NCBI GenBank assembly: GCA_964503315.1
Contig: CAZCZL010000006.1
Span: forward strand, 1-64,000
Length of the DNA: 64,000 nt
Reading direction: 5' to 3'
DNA from: FEB-12 sp964503315
Lineage (GTDB): Bacteria > Zixibacteria > MSB-5A5 > GN15 > FEB-12
Shown here: piece by piece, positions 17,067 to 25,760 of the stretch
How positions within the stretch are numbered: the first letter of the stretch is position 1
Layout of the letters: every line of letters begins with the position of its first letter
Made by a program: the position numbers and the translations under genes
Notes under the pieces: model-generated
Database searches by the model: none
What the model was told of the DNA's origin: nothing
What the model saw: only the letters and a program-made list of their open reading frames with translations

Positions 17067-18944
17067 ATGGTCGCATTGAGTTGGGGCCGAAACGGTAGTA
17101 GACCGTCAGGCAGTCGCGCACTTCTCACACTAACGGGGATGATCCTTGCCGCTGTGCTAGCAGTGATCCCGGGTTATTCTATCGCACAGGACAATTCCAC
17201 CACAACGGCTACACAGATGCCGGAGAATGGCGAGTGGTGTGGTACACAGAAGTTATGGGTTCTCAAGGCCCAGGCAAGTACCAATGAGGCGATGGCCTGC
17301 GCCACGCAGGGGCCATGCGATATTGCCGGAACACGCAACGTTTTCATCCCTGAGCCGAACCAGTCGATGACGATCATCAAGTTGATGTTCCACATCATAA
17401 CGCTGGATAACGGCACGAATCCATCGACCACGCCGACAATGATCGCGCAGCAGGTGGCCAACTTGAACGCGGATTACGCGCCGCTGCGTGTTTCGTTCGA
17501 ATATGATTATCAGACGCACGCTTCAACGGCATATCGGTCGCTGAATGAAGGCGAATTCGACCTGATGAAGGAAGCGTACGCGGTGATGCCGGATTCGCAA
17601 ATGAACATCTTTGTTTCATATGTAGAAGCATCCTATTCGTATGGAACGTTTCCATGGGATGGTGACGCGTTGACCAAGCGCGGCGGGATCGTGATGACAA
17701 CCGGACACTTCAGCTCGGTTCAGTCAACGCTCGCCCATGAGGTGGGACACTGTCTCGGCTTATGGCACACGCATCACGGGGTGAGCGAGGTCGGCCAGTG
17801 CAGCCAATGTTATGAAAACGCCAACAGCCCGAATGGGGATGTGACAGGCGATTTCTGCGAGGATACTGATCCGACGCCGTTGAGTTATGCTTGTGGTGGT
17901 CCGGGCGGGACTGATCCGTGCAACGGCATGGCGTGGGGCGCAACCGACCCGCAAAACTATATGGGATACGCGGGTGAAGGATGCTGGTCGGAGTTTTCAC
18001 CACAGCAGATGGGACGGATGCACTGCTGGATAAACGACCGTTTGATGAGTTGGACCTCCGGGGTACGATTCAACTACTCCAATACACTTGGCGAGGCGCC
18101 ATTGACCGTTGATTTCGAAGGGATCACGGCCAAGACGGTGAACAATTGGGTATGGACGTTTGGAGATGGCGAGACCTCGAACCAACAGTCTCCGAGCCAT
18201 ACGTATGACACACCGGGGCGATATGACGTACGGCTGAATATTCAGGCAGTCGAAGGGACTTATGAAGCGATCCGTCGGGAGTTGGTCTGGGCGCATAAGG
18301 ACACAATGAAAGTCGGGACCGTCACAGTGACGCCGGGGATATCACAGCGTATCGATATTTACGCGCGGAATTACCTGCCAGTACAGGAGATCACGCTTCC
18401 AGTGAGCTGGGATGGACCCGCGACTGTGACCTTTGATTCCGTTTCAACCGTTGGCCTTCGGACGAACTACATGGAAGTTCAGGAATATTCTCACTACGAC
18501 GACTATTCCAAGCGGATAACTTACCGATTGGCGGTCTCACCCAACGGGAACCAGGCGGCATTAGCGGCCGGGACCGGGCCGGTACTTTCAGTGTACTTGA
18601 AAGCGGCACCGGGAACGATGATAGATAACCCGGTGACCCTTATCAGTTATTCCACGGCGTTTCAAAGTTACGCGCCGACCTTTGCGGTTCTACCGGGTTC
18701 ATACTTGCCGGCTACCGTTGCGGGCACATTGAAAGCGTGCCTGGCCGGAGATGTGAATAATGATACCTTTGGGCCGGACGTTACCGACCTCTCGTATTTG
18801 ATCGGATACCTGACTGGCGCGGTGCCGGTGTTGCCGAATCCGCCGACCGCGAATGTGAACGGAACGGGGTCGATCGATATATCAGACCTTTCCTATTTTA
18901 TTTTGTATATGATAGCGGGAGGGGCAGCGCCGGTCTGTCCATAG
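17067..18944 (+). CDS. Secreted M43 (pappalysin/cytophagalysin-type) metalloprotease with PKD and dockerin-like tail
   Basis: This is an exported zinc endopeptidase of about 625 residues. The start at 17067 has AAAGGAA upstream and leads into a long basic n-region and hydrophobic segment (LTLTGMILAAVLAVIP). The metzincin site HEVGHCLGLWH (zinc ligands H224, H228, H234; catalytic E225) is followed by the Met-turn region NYMGYAGEGCWSEFSPQQMGRM, typical of M43. The protease region is Cys-rich, implying disulfides. About 345-420 is a PKD domain (WVWTFGDGETSNQQSPSHTY). About 425-560 resembles a cohesin-like or Ig-like beta-sandwich (MKVGTVTVTPGISQRIDI), but I cannot confirm cohesin. The C-terminus has two dockerin-like repeats (GDVNNDTFGPDVTDLSYLIGYL and ANVNGTGSIDISDLSYFI) without the CC pair of the others. 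It is probably co-transcribed with the next gene, 30 bases downstream. Confidence 0.88.
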   Translation: MVALSWGRNGSRPSGSRALLTLTGMILAAVLAVIPGYSIAQDNSTTTATQMPENGEWCGTQKLWVLKAQASTNEAMACATQGPCDIAGTRNVFIPEPNQSMTIIKLMFHIITLDNGTNPSTTPTMIAQQVANLNADYAPLRVSFEYDYQTHASTAYRSLNEGEFDLMKEAYAVMPDSQMNIFVSYVEASYSYGTFPWDGDALTKRGGIVMTTGHFSSVQSTLAHEVGHCLGLWHTHHGVSEVGQCSQCYENANSPNGDVTGDFCEDTDPTPLSYACGGPGGTDPCNGMAWGATDPQNYMGYAGEGCWSEFSPQQMGRMHCWINDRLMSWTSGVRFNYSNTLGEAPLTVDFEGITAKTVNNWVWTFGDGETSNQQSPSHTYDTPGRYDVRLNIQAVEGTYEAIRRELVWAHKDTMKVGTVTVTPGISQRIDIYARNYLPVQEITLPVSWDGPATVTFDSVSTVGLRTNYMEVQEYSHYDDYSKRITYRLAVSPNGNQAALAAGTGPVLSVYLKAAPGTMIDNPVTLISYSTAFQSYAPTFAVLPGSYLPATVAGTLKACLAGDVNNDTFGPDVTDLSYLIGYLTGAVPVLPNPPTANVNGTGSIDISDLSYFILYMIAGGAAPVCP

Positions 18945-18974
18945 ACGGCGAACACCATTGAGGCGTCGCAAGCT

Positions 18975-19907
18975 ATGATTCGAACTGAGTTAAGCTGGCT
19001 GACTCGAGAGAACTCTTTGGGACCGGTCCTGCTTGATGGCGGGACTGGTTCTTTGTTATTGGAGCGAATCGGCGGCGACGTGTGCTGCCCCCCTCTCTAC
19101 AATTTGAGCCATCCGGAAATGGTCGTGTCGGCGCATCGAGAATTCATCGCCGCGGGATCAATGGTTATCGCGACCAACAGTTTTTGCGCGGCGGAGCCGT
19201 ACTTGTCGCAAGCCGGATACTTATCGGATGTTGCGGAGGTCAACACAAGTGCGGTGCGGCTGGCCCGACAGGCAATTATCGAGTCAGGCGTGAAAGGCGT
19301 GATGATCGCAGGTTCGGTTGCCCCTCTTCCCTCTGGATTGACGGAGGATGAAAGGAGGCGGTTATTTGGGGCGCAGATTGGTGTATTAGTGGAGACAGGG
19401 GTGGAGATATTGCTGTGTGAAACATTTCTTGACGCGCAAAAAGGCTTGACGGCGGTCGAGGTAGCTCGGGAGGTCAGTAGGTCGGCAAGGACACGCCTGC
19501 CGGTAGTATTGTCGATGGTACCGCCGAAGGACGGCCGGATTCCGGAGGCTTGGGGAGCTATCGCTGACGCACTCGCGGATGGGACGATTAGCGCGTTCGG
19601 GCTAAACTGCGGGACCGGTCTTGAAGTGTTGAGGCGATGCCTTGAGCAGTTGGATATCGAGAGATTTGGTCCGTTTTGGGTGAAGCCGAGCGCTGGATTG
19701 CCGGTGACGATGGATGGCAAACAGAACTATCCGGTCGGTCCGAAACAATTCGCGGAAGAGATCGCGACAATCGTGAAAAGATTTCCGGTTGTGGCGGCAG
19801 GTGGATGTTGCGGGGCCGGACCGGAGCATATTGATTGTCTTAAGCGCGAGTTGGTGTCTAATCGAAATGAATCTTCATGCACGAACGGGCCCATCCAGTC
19901 GTCTTGA
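18975..19907 (+). CDS. Homocysteine S-methyltransferase family protein
   Basis: This is a cytoplasmic (beta/alpha)8 enzyme of 310 residues related to MmuM, BHMT and the N-terminal domain of MetH, which transfer a methyl group to homocysteine to make methionine. Seen: LLDGGTGSLLLER at the N-terminus, ATNSFCA, the first zinc Cys in LNCGTGLE, the zinc Cys pair in AAGGCCGAGPEH, and QNYPVGPKQFAE before it. The methyl donor cannot be told from sequence: there is no cobalamin domain, so S-methylmethionine, betaine or another small donor is more likely than a full MetH reaction. RBS GAGGCG lies about ten bases upstream. It sits oddly between a secreted protease and the sorting-tail operon, 30 bases after one and seven bases before the other, so it is probably co-transcribed with both by position. 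Confidence 0.87.
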   Translation: MIRTELSWLTRENSLGPVLLDGGTGSLLLERIGGDVCCPPLYNLSHPEMVVSAHREFIAAGSMVIATNSFCAAEPYLSQAGYLSDVAEVNTSAVRLARQAIIESGVKGVMIAGSVAPLPSGLTEDERRRLFGAQIGVLVETGVEILLCETFLDAQKGLTAVEVAREVSRSARTRLPVVLSMVPPKDGRIPEAWGAIADALADGTISAFGLNCGTGLEVLRRCLEQLDIERFGPFWVKPSAGLPVTMDGKQNYPVGPKQFAEEIATIVKRFPVVAAGGCCGAGPEHIDCLKRELVSNRNESSCTNGPIQSS

Positions 19908-19914
19908 GAATAAT

Positions 19915-22900
19915 ATGCCAATCCCTCAACCAAAACACAAAGTGACGGCTGCTAGTCTCCTTTGGACGCTGATCTGCCTATTTGCCCCCTCAGTCATCTG
20001 TTTTGGAGCCCAAGGGGCGGAGCCACACGGCTATATTCCTGGACGATTCATTGTAAAATTCAACTCGGATATTGCGGCGGGACAGGTTCGTCAGTCGCTG
20101 GCGACCGGTACGAAGCTGGAGCCTCTTTATCCAGCGCCGATGCGGGCTTCGGCATCGGGAGAATCGGAGTGGCATCGGTATTTTGTGCTTTCGACTGACA
20201 GCATCTCGACATCGGATGATGTGCGCAATGCGATTGGGGCGGGAACGGTCGAATATGTGGAGCAGGATCAGTATATAGATTTTTACGACTGGCCGTCAGA
20301 GCCGCTTCTCCCCCACCAGTGGTACTTGGTGAATGACGGACAGGAGTATTTTGGGATTGAGCGATTCGAGGGGTTCTACAATGACCAGTTGGTGCTGAAG
20401 TCGGGGAATCCGGATGTAGATCTGCGGATCCGATCGTTTTACGACACACCGCCATCGGATACACACTCCGTAGTAGTGGGAGTGATCGATACAGGGACAG
20501 ACCCACTCCATCCGGAACTTCAGGGAAGATACTGGCGAAACTCGGGAGAGATCGCAGGCAATGGCGCGGATGACGATCACAATGGATTTGTGGATGATAC
20601 GATCGGCTGGGACATGTCGGGGGATACCGCGCGATTCCTGGACATCGTCGGCGATAATGATATCACGGATATCCATGGACATGGGACGCATATCGCAGGG
20701 ATCGTAGCGTCGAACGCGAATGGAGTTGGCGTAGTTGGAATAGCTCCCTGGGCGAAGATCATGACGGTGAAAATTCGTCCGAACGGATTTCTATCTGTTG
20801 GCACCGCGGGAGTTCTCTATGCGATCAACAATGGCGCTGACGCGATCAATATCAGTTGGGGGACACCCTTCCAGGCGCTGATTCTCGAGGATGCATTGAA
20901 ATACGCGCGGCGGAATGATGTCTTTGTGGCGATCGCGGCGGGAAACAGCGGCGACAATACACGGGCGAACCCGGCGGCGATAGATTCAGCGTTTGCAGTG
21001 GCGGCGGGAAATTCACGCGGGTATCTGACCTGGTTTTCCACCTGGGGGCCGTTTGTCGATGTGGTGGCACCGGGCGAGGATATCTTATCTTTGCGAGCAA
21101 CCGGTACGGATATGTATGGCACGGAGGCTGGCGAGCCCGGCGTACGGATAATCGGGCCGGACTCACTTTATTACCTATCCGATGGAACTTCTATGGCGGC
21201 GCCCGTAGCGGTGGGAGCGGCGGCATTCATCAAGTCAGTTCGCCCCGATCTGACGGTCGGGCAGATTGAGAATCTGCTTCGATTGGGGGCTGATGATATG
21301 ACTGACCCACTGGAGCGCGGAGACACATTGGTCGGTCCGGACACGGTATGTGGATTCGGATATTTGAATCTGGCGCAGTCAATTGCACTGCTGCAGAATG
21401 GCTCAATAACGCTGACGTCGCCGCATCAGATGCAACGCTACTCGGGTCCGGTAGAGGTGAAAGCGACACCGATAGCCGGGTATAGCGGTGACTGGACGCT
21501 TGAATACTCAGTAGGAATGCTCTCCGAGGATTGGAACTTTCTGGCGCAATCGGCGAGCCCGGCGGCGGAGAGTCTGATCTATCTTTTCGATGAGCCAATC
21601 CTGAACGGATGGGTCAATCTGCGATTGACCGATGGGGCCGGGCACTCGGTAGTACGGCGATTCAGATATGTCAACAGCGACTCGCTGGCGCTGCTCTCCC
21701 CTGTTTCGGGAGACACGCTGCGATATTCGGAGGAAGTGGTCGCGGCAGCATTTGGAACAACATATGACTCTGTCCGAGTAAGTTTCAAGTCGACAGGTTT
21801 CGAGCAGGTACTCTTTCGTGGGACACAGGAGTTTTTTGACACTGTCGTCACGAGCTGGAACGCATCGGGATTAAAAAGCGGCAATTACACGTTGTATGTG
21901 CGCGGATATTTTGTAGATACCGTACGCGTGGATTCAGCGCGGATATATGTGGCATCATCGTTTGCCGCGGGTTGGCCCCAGCCGCAGCCAACACGAGGGG
22001 CGCAATCCGTTGTGATTACGGACCTGGAGCACGATGGCCAGATGGAGTTGATCTCGACCAGCGCATATGGACTGTTCGTGTATGGAGCAAATGGGGAGAT
22101 ACGACCGGGATTCCCGGTGCTGCCGGACAAGGATATGCGATGCCTTCCTGCGGTGTACGATGTGGACGCCGATGGTGAGGATGAGATCATAGCGATCACG
22201 ATGGATGGGGTTTACGTCTTAAATCCAGATGGGAGTTACGCCGTCGGCTGGCCGAGAATGATGGAGACAGGGCAGTCCACGCTGTTTGGCGCACCGACCC
22301 CGTCGGTGGTTACGCTGGTCGAGGGACAACCTCCGGTGATAATGTTTGTGGATGGATTCGGCGATGTGAAAGCGTACCGCATGAATGGCGAGCCGTATTT
22401 CTATTCGCTTGGCGGACTCTATACGCATTTTCCGCCTCATCCGACGCCGGTTTACTTCTTCGCGGGGAACTCAGTCTCATCTGCGGACATGGATGGCGAC
22501 GGGACTTACGAGGTGCTGGTCAATTACTGCGGACTAGATCCATGGTCGGGAGTGGCGGTGTATGAAGGGCGGACGGGCCGCCCCGCATTTCATCAGACCT
22601 CGGCGCTTGCGGTCAATGGGATGTTGACCTATGGAATGGTGCTGTGCGACCTGACCGGTGACAGTTTGCCGGAGTTGATCGTGACGGGACAGAATGAGAT
22701 ATTCCAGCGGACGATCTGGGTGAAGACGAAATCGGCGGGAGGAGGTTTGGTCGATCTGGCCGGATTCCCCAAAGTGCTACCGGATTACGCGGGATGGATC
22801 GGGAACTACCCCACAGTGGGGGATCTGGATCTGGATGGAGTGCCGGAAGTAATCGCCACTTTTTACGAATTTGACGTGGCGGCGCTGGTGATCTTCCGCG

Positions 22901-23625
22901 CGAATGGCCAACCTTATAATACGGTCAATGGCGGGACGCCGGGAGAAGTGTTCCGCGGAGCGGCGACATTCAGCAATCCGATTGCCGCTAATTTGGTGGG
23001 AGACGAGCATCCTGAGATAGTGCTCAGAGGCGGGTACATTCTGCCCGGTACCGGGAATGAGACAATCTATATGTTTGATTTTACCGGGGCGCTGGTGCCC
23101 GGGTATCCGATAGTCACTCCTGCGAGCAAACGAGTGGTGATATCCGACAACTTCTCGCCGCTTATCGAGGATATCGATTCAGATGGGCTGGTCGAGCTGG
23201 CGATGGCCGGGGATGGTTCAGAGATCTATGTCTGGGATTACGAGGCATCGTCGGATAACGGAGAGAATCGAAGCCGGTTGTTCTATGATATTCGGAACGG
23301 GAATATCTTTCCCGGCTCGCGGGTAGCGACGGACACTCCCGAAGATGAACCACGCGTGCCACATGCATGGCGGTTGGAGCAGAATTATCCAAACCCGTTC
23401 AATCCATCGACGACCATCGCGTTCAGTTTGCCGAGGCAGTCGCATGTGAAATTGACTCTATACAATCTACTGGGGCAGGAAGTACGGGTGCTGGTGGATG
23501 ACGTGAGGGCGGCAGGGAACCACGATGTGGCCTTTGACGCCGGCGGTCTCGCGACTGGGCTGTACTTGTACAGACTGGAAGGAGATGGATTCAGCGCGAC
23601 CAGAAAGATGGTGTTGCTGAAATGA
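19915..23625 (+). CDS. Secreted subtilisin-like (S8) protease with FG-GAP-like repeats and type A sorting tail
   Basis: This is an exported serine protease of 1236 residues. ATG 19915 starts a signal peptide (hydrophobic run LLWTLICLFAP); upstream in-frame starts overlap the previous gene. The N-terminal YIPGRFIVKFNSD segment resembles the propeptide of fervidolysin-type subtilases. Catalytic triad: D192 (GVIDTGTDPLHPEL), H256 (HGHGTHIAGI), S426 (DGTSMAAPVA), with the oxyanion Asn in IAAGNSG. About 500-690 are Ig-like. About 690-1130 are FG-GAP/VCBS-like repeats with calcium-loop motifs (DLEHDGQMEL, DVDADGEDEI, DMDGDGTYEV, DLDLDGVPEV, DIDSDGLVEL). The last 85 residues, from LEQNYPNPFNPSTTI to the C-terminal ATRKMVLLK, are a Por-secretion/type A sorting domain. 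In Bacteroidetes such tails send proteins through the type IX system. It heads an overlapping three-gene run. Confidence 0.92.
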   Translation: MPIPQPKHKVTAASLLWTLICLFAPSVICFGAQGAEPHGYIPGRFIVKFNSDIAAGQVRQSLATGTKLEPLYPAPMRASASGESEWHRYFVLSTDSISTSDDVRNAIGAGTVEYVEQDQYIDFYDWPSEPLLPHQWYLVNDGQEYFGIERFEGFYNDQLVLKSGNPDVDLRIRSFYDTPPSDTHSVVVGVIDTGTDPLHPELQGRYWRNSGEIAGNGADDDHNGFVDDTIGWDMSGDTARFLDIVGDNDITDIHGHGTHIAGIVASNANGVGVVGIAPWAKIMTVKIRPNGFLSVGTAGVLYAINNGADAINISWGTPFQALILEDALKYARRNDVFVAIAAGNSGDNTRANPAAIDSAFAVAAGNSRGYLTWFSTWGPFVDVVAPGEDILSLRATGTDMYGTEAGEPGVRIIGPDSLYYLSDGTSMAAPVAVGAAAFIKSVRPDLTVGQIENLLRLGADDMTDPLERGDTLVGPDTVCGFGYLNLAQSIALLQNGSITLTSPHQMQRYSGPVEVKATPIAGYSGDWTLEYSVGMLSEDWNFLAQSASPAAESLIYLFDEPILNGWVNLRLTDGAGHSVVRRFRYVNSDSLALLSPVSGDTLRYSEEVVAAAFGTTYDSVRVSFKSTGFEQVLFRGTQEFFDTVVTSWNASGLKSGNYTLYVRGYFVDTVRVDSARIYVASSFAAGWPQPQPTRGAQSVVITDLEHDGQMELISTSAYGLFVYGANGEIRPGFPVLPDKDMRCLPAVYDVDADGEDEIIAITMDGVYVLNPDGSYAVGWPRMMETGQSTLFGAPTPSVVTLVEGQPPVIMFVDGFGDVKAYRMNGEPYFYSLGGLYTHFPPHPTPVYFFAGNSVSSADMDGDGTYEVLVNYCGLDPWSGVAVYEGRTGRPAFHQTSALAVNGMLTYGMVLCDLTGDSLPELIVTGQNEIFQRTIWVKTKSAGGGLVDLAGFPKVLPDYAGWIGNYPTVGDLDLDGVPEVIATFYEFDVAALVIFRANGQPYNTVNGGTPGEVFRGAATFSNPIAANLVGDEHPEIVLRGGYILPGTGNETIYMFDFTGALVPGYPIVTPASKRVVISDNFSPLIEDIDSDGLVELAMAGDGSEIYVWDYEASSDNGENRSRLFYDIRNGNIFPGSRVATDTPEDEPRVPHAWRLEQNYPNPFNPSTTIAFSLPRQSHVKLTLYNLLGQEVRVLVDDVRAAGNHDVAFDAGGLATGLYLYRLEGDGFSATRKMVLLK

Positions 23626-25760
23626 AGCTTTTCCTGGCAGGCATTCTCATCCTACTGGCTGGCGCGGTACAAGCGGAAATCCCGGATGTCCCAGACTATT
23701 CTCTGCGTTGGTCCGGCTACACGGGTGTGTTGGTGGTTGATAGCTATCTGGTTTGCGCGACCCATAGCGGATTGGTAGTGCTCGAGCGGAAAGCGACAAC
23801 CGAGCTTTCATATGAAATAGTGACTACGCTTCCCATGCCGGTCGCATTGGTCTCTCAGAAATTGAGTTATCCGTACCTGATGGTACGAACCCAGGCAGAG
23901 CAGATAACGCTTATCGACCTCTCGGCTCTCCCTTCGATCTCGGTGATAGCGACATATGACATCGCCTTTCCGTTTGAAGATTATGAGCTTCGCGACAGCA
24001 CGCTGTATATCACGATGGGGTTTGATGGACTCTGGCGGTACCGCCTTCATGATATGCGGAGCGCGGAGTACCTCGATTCAAGTATTGTGGGGATATACTA
24101 TAGTCAAATGCGGATGACCGGCGATACGTTGTTTGCGCTGGACACATACAATGGAGTACTCAGGTATCTGCTGTCGGATACGGCGGCTCCCCAGTTCCTG
24201 GATTATCTCTACGTTCCGTTTCAGGTCAGTTCATTCACCGTCGAAGACAGCACCATGGTGCTGCTAACGTCGAGCAGCAGTTTCCTGACGGCGGATATCG
24301 CTATCAGTCCGCCGGCGATCACAGATACCTTTGAGACGATCACCGAAGCGACAAGTCTTTTTGCCACCGGCAATATCGTCGTGATGTTCGATACCCTGGT
24401 GGATATGATAGAAGTAATCGATCGGTCAACGGGGCGGGATATTTTCGTGCCGGTGCAGGAGTTTCCGCTCAACAAGGATATCGGCGTGGCGTATACGGCG
24501 GAACCACTGGATTATCTGATCTACGCGTCGTCGAATGGGAATCTCGTCGCGATCGAACTACAGTCGTTCTATTTCGGACCGATCACTCCGATCCAATTGG
24601 TGGATCAACGGGGGCCCATAGCGGGTCTGGTGCTACATCATAATAAGCTGTTCTATGGCGGCCCATGGAATCCGCTCGACATGCAGATGTTGGCTACCGA
24701 CGGTGAACCCCAAGGTTTGACGACATTGTACAGCGGGTTAACTGATGTCTCTGGACTGGAGCAGCACGGGGATTCACTGCTGGTGATGTACCCGCAGATA
24801 CGCCGGTCGCTCACATTAGAAGTGCAGCCGGACACGAATATCTTCCGGGGGACGCTGTTTGTGGATACGTCGCGGTATCGCGCGATGCGGTTGAATCCGC
24901 AGAAGATCGATTCGATGCGGTCGTATTTCCTTATCGGTGACACGCGAGTGGATGTCTATACGATAAGCGACTCTGGAGATATTTCACTTATCAACTACAT
25001 CAATGTGGTCGGCCGAATAACAGATGTAGAGATAGTAGATTCGCTGATCGCGATCACCTCAACCAAGTTCGTACGGTTTTACAGGCTCTACAACAATTTC
25101 GCGATCGAGTACCGGAGTCAACTCAAGGCGGAGCAGGAGATAACCGAGACGCGCCCCCACATGGGGAGACTAATGGTGTTCGAAGGGGGATATGTTCGGA
25201 TGGTCAACCTGTCGGTGCCAAGCAGCCCGGTCATAGATAACTCAGTAAGGATTGACCGTCGGATCTACGCCACCGATATCGACCAGCAGATGATGTACGC
25301 GGCATCGGACAGGGATATTTCGATATTTGATATGACAGGGCCGACTCCTCAACTAATGGATCGCGGGGGATTAGGCGGATACTTCATTACGGCTGAGCAT
25401 GGAATAGCAGCGGTGTCAGACAGCTTCTCGATAATGATATATGATCTGAGATCGATCCAGACAGATGTGGTAGATGACGAACCAGAGTTGCCGCGGGAGT
25501 TTGCGCTAACGCAGAATTACCCCAATCCATTCAATCCGTCGACAACCATAGCCTACACTTTGCCGCGTCGGGCGGAAGTTCGGCTCGATATTTACAACCT
25601 GCTGGGACAGCGGGTGGCCACGTTGGTCAACGAAGAGCAATCCGCCGGGAATCATATAGTCCAATGGAATGCGGGTGGAAATCTGGCGAGTGGGATCTAC
25701 TTCTATCGGCTGGAAGCCGGAGAGATACGAGAGACCCGCAAAATGATCTTGATGAAATGA
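23622..25760 (+). CDS. Secreted beta-propeller-like protein with type A sorting tail
   Basis: This 712-residue exported protein has no known enzyme motif. Its ATG overlaps the previous stop by four bases (ATGA), so translation is likely coupled. After the signal peptide (MKLFLAGILILLAGAVQA) the body (about 20-620) is a series of strand-rich repeats such as DSYLVCATHSGLVVL, DSTLYITMGFDGLWRY, GDTLFALDTYNGVLRY and DQQMMYAASDRDISIF. These fit LVIVD-type beta-propeller blades, used elsewhere for cell-surface binding or as scaffolds. The C-terminal 85 residues begin LTQNYPNPFNPSTTIAYTLP and end ETRKMILMK, a type A sorting domain nearly matching that of the neighbouring subtilase. A partner role to the protease is suggested by the coupling but not shown. 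Confidence 0.82.
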   Translation: MKLFLAGILILLAGAVQAEIPDVPDYSLRWSGYTGVLVVDSYLVCATHSGLVVLERKATTELSYEIVTTLPMPVALVSQKLSYPYLMVRTQAEQITLIDLSALPSISVIATYDIAFPFEDYELRDSTLYITMGFDGLWRYRLHDMRSAEYLDSSIVGIYYSQMRMTGDTLFALDTYNGVLRYLLSDTAAPQFLDYLYVPFQVSSFTVEDSTMVLLTSSSSFLTADIAISPPAITDTFETITEATSLFATGNIVVMFDTLVDMIEVIDRSTGRDIFVPVQEFPLNKDIGVAYTAEPLDYLIYASSNGNLVAIELQSFYFGPITPIQLVDQRGPIAGLVLHHNKLFYGGPWNPLDMQMLATDGEPQGLTTLYSGLTDVSGLEQHGDSLLVMYPQIRRSLTLEVQPDTNIFRGTLFVDTSRYRAMRLNPQKIDSMRSYFLIGDTRVDVYTISDSGDISLINYINVVGRITDVEIVDSLIAITSTKFVRFYRLYNNFAIEYRSQLKAEQEITETRPHMGRLMVFEGGYVRMVNLSVPSSPVIDNSVRIDRRIYATDIDQQMMYAASDRDISIFDMTGPTPQLMDRGGLGGYFITAEHGIAAVSDSFSIMIYDLRSIQTDVVDDEPELPREFALTQNYPNPFNPSTTIAYTLPRRAEVRLDIYNLLGQRVATLVNEEQSAGNHIVQWNAGGNLASGIYFYRLEAGEIRETRKMILMK

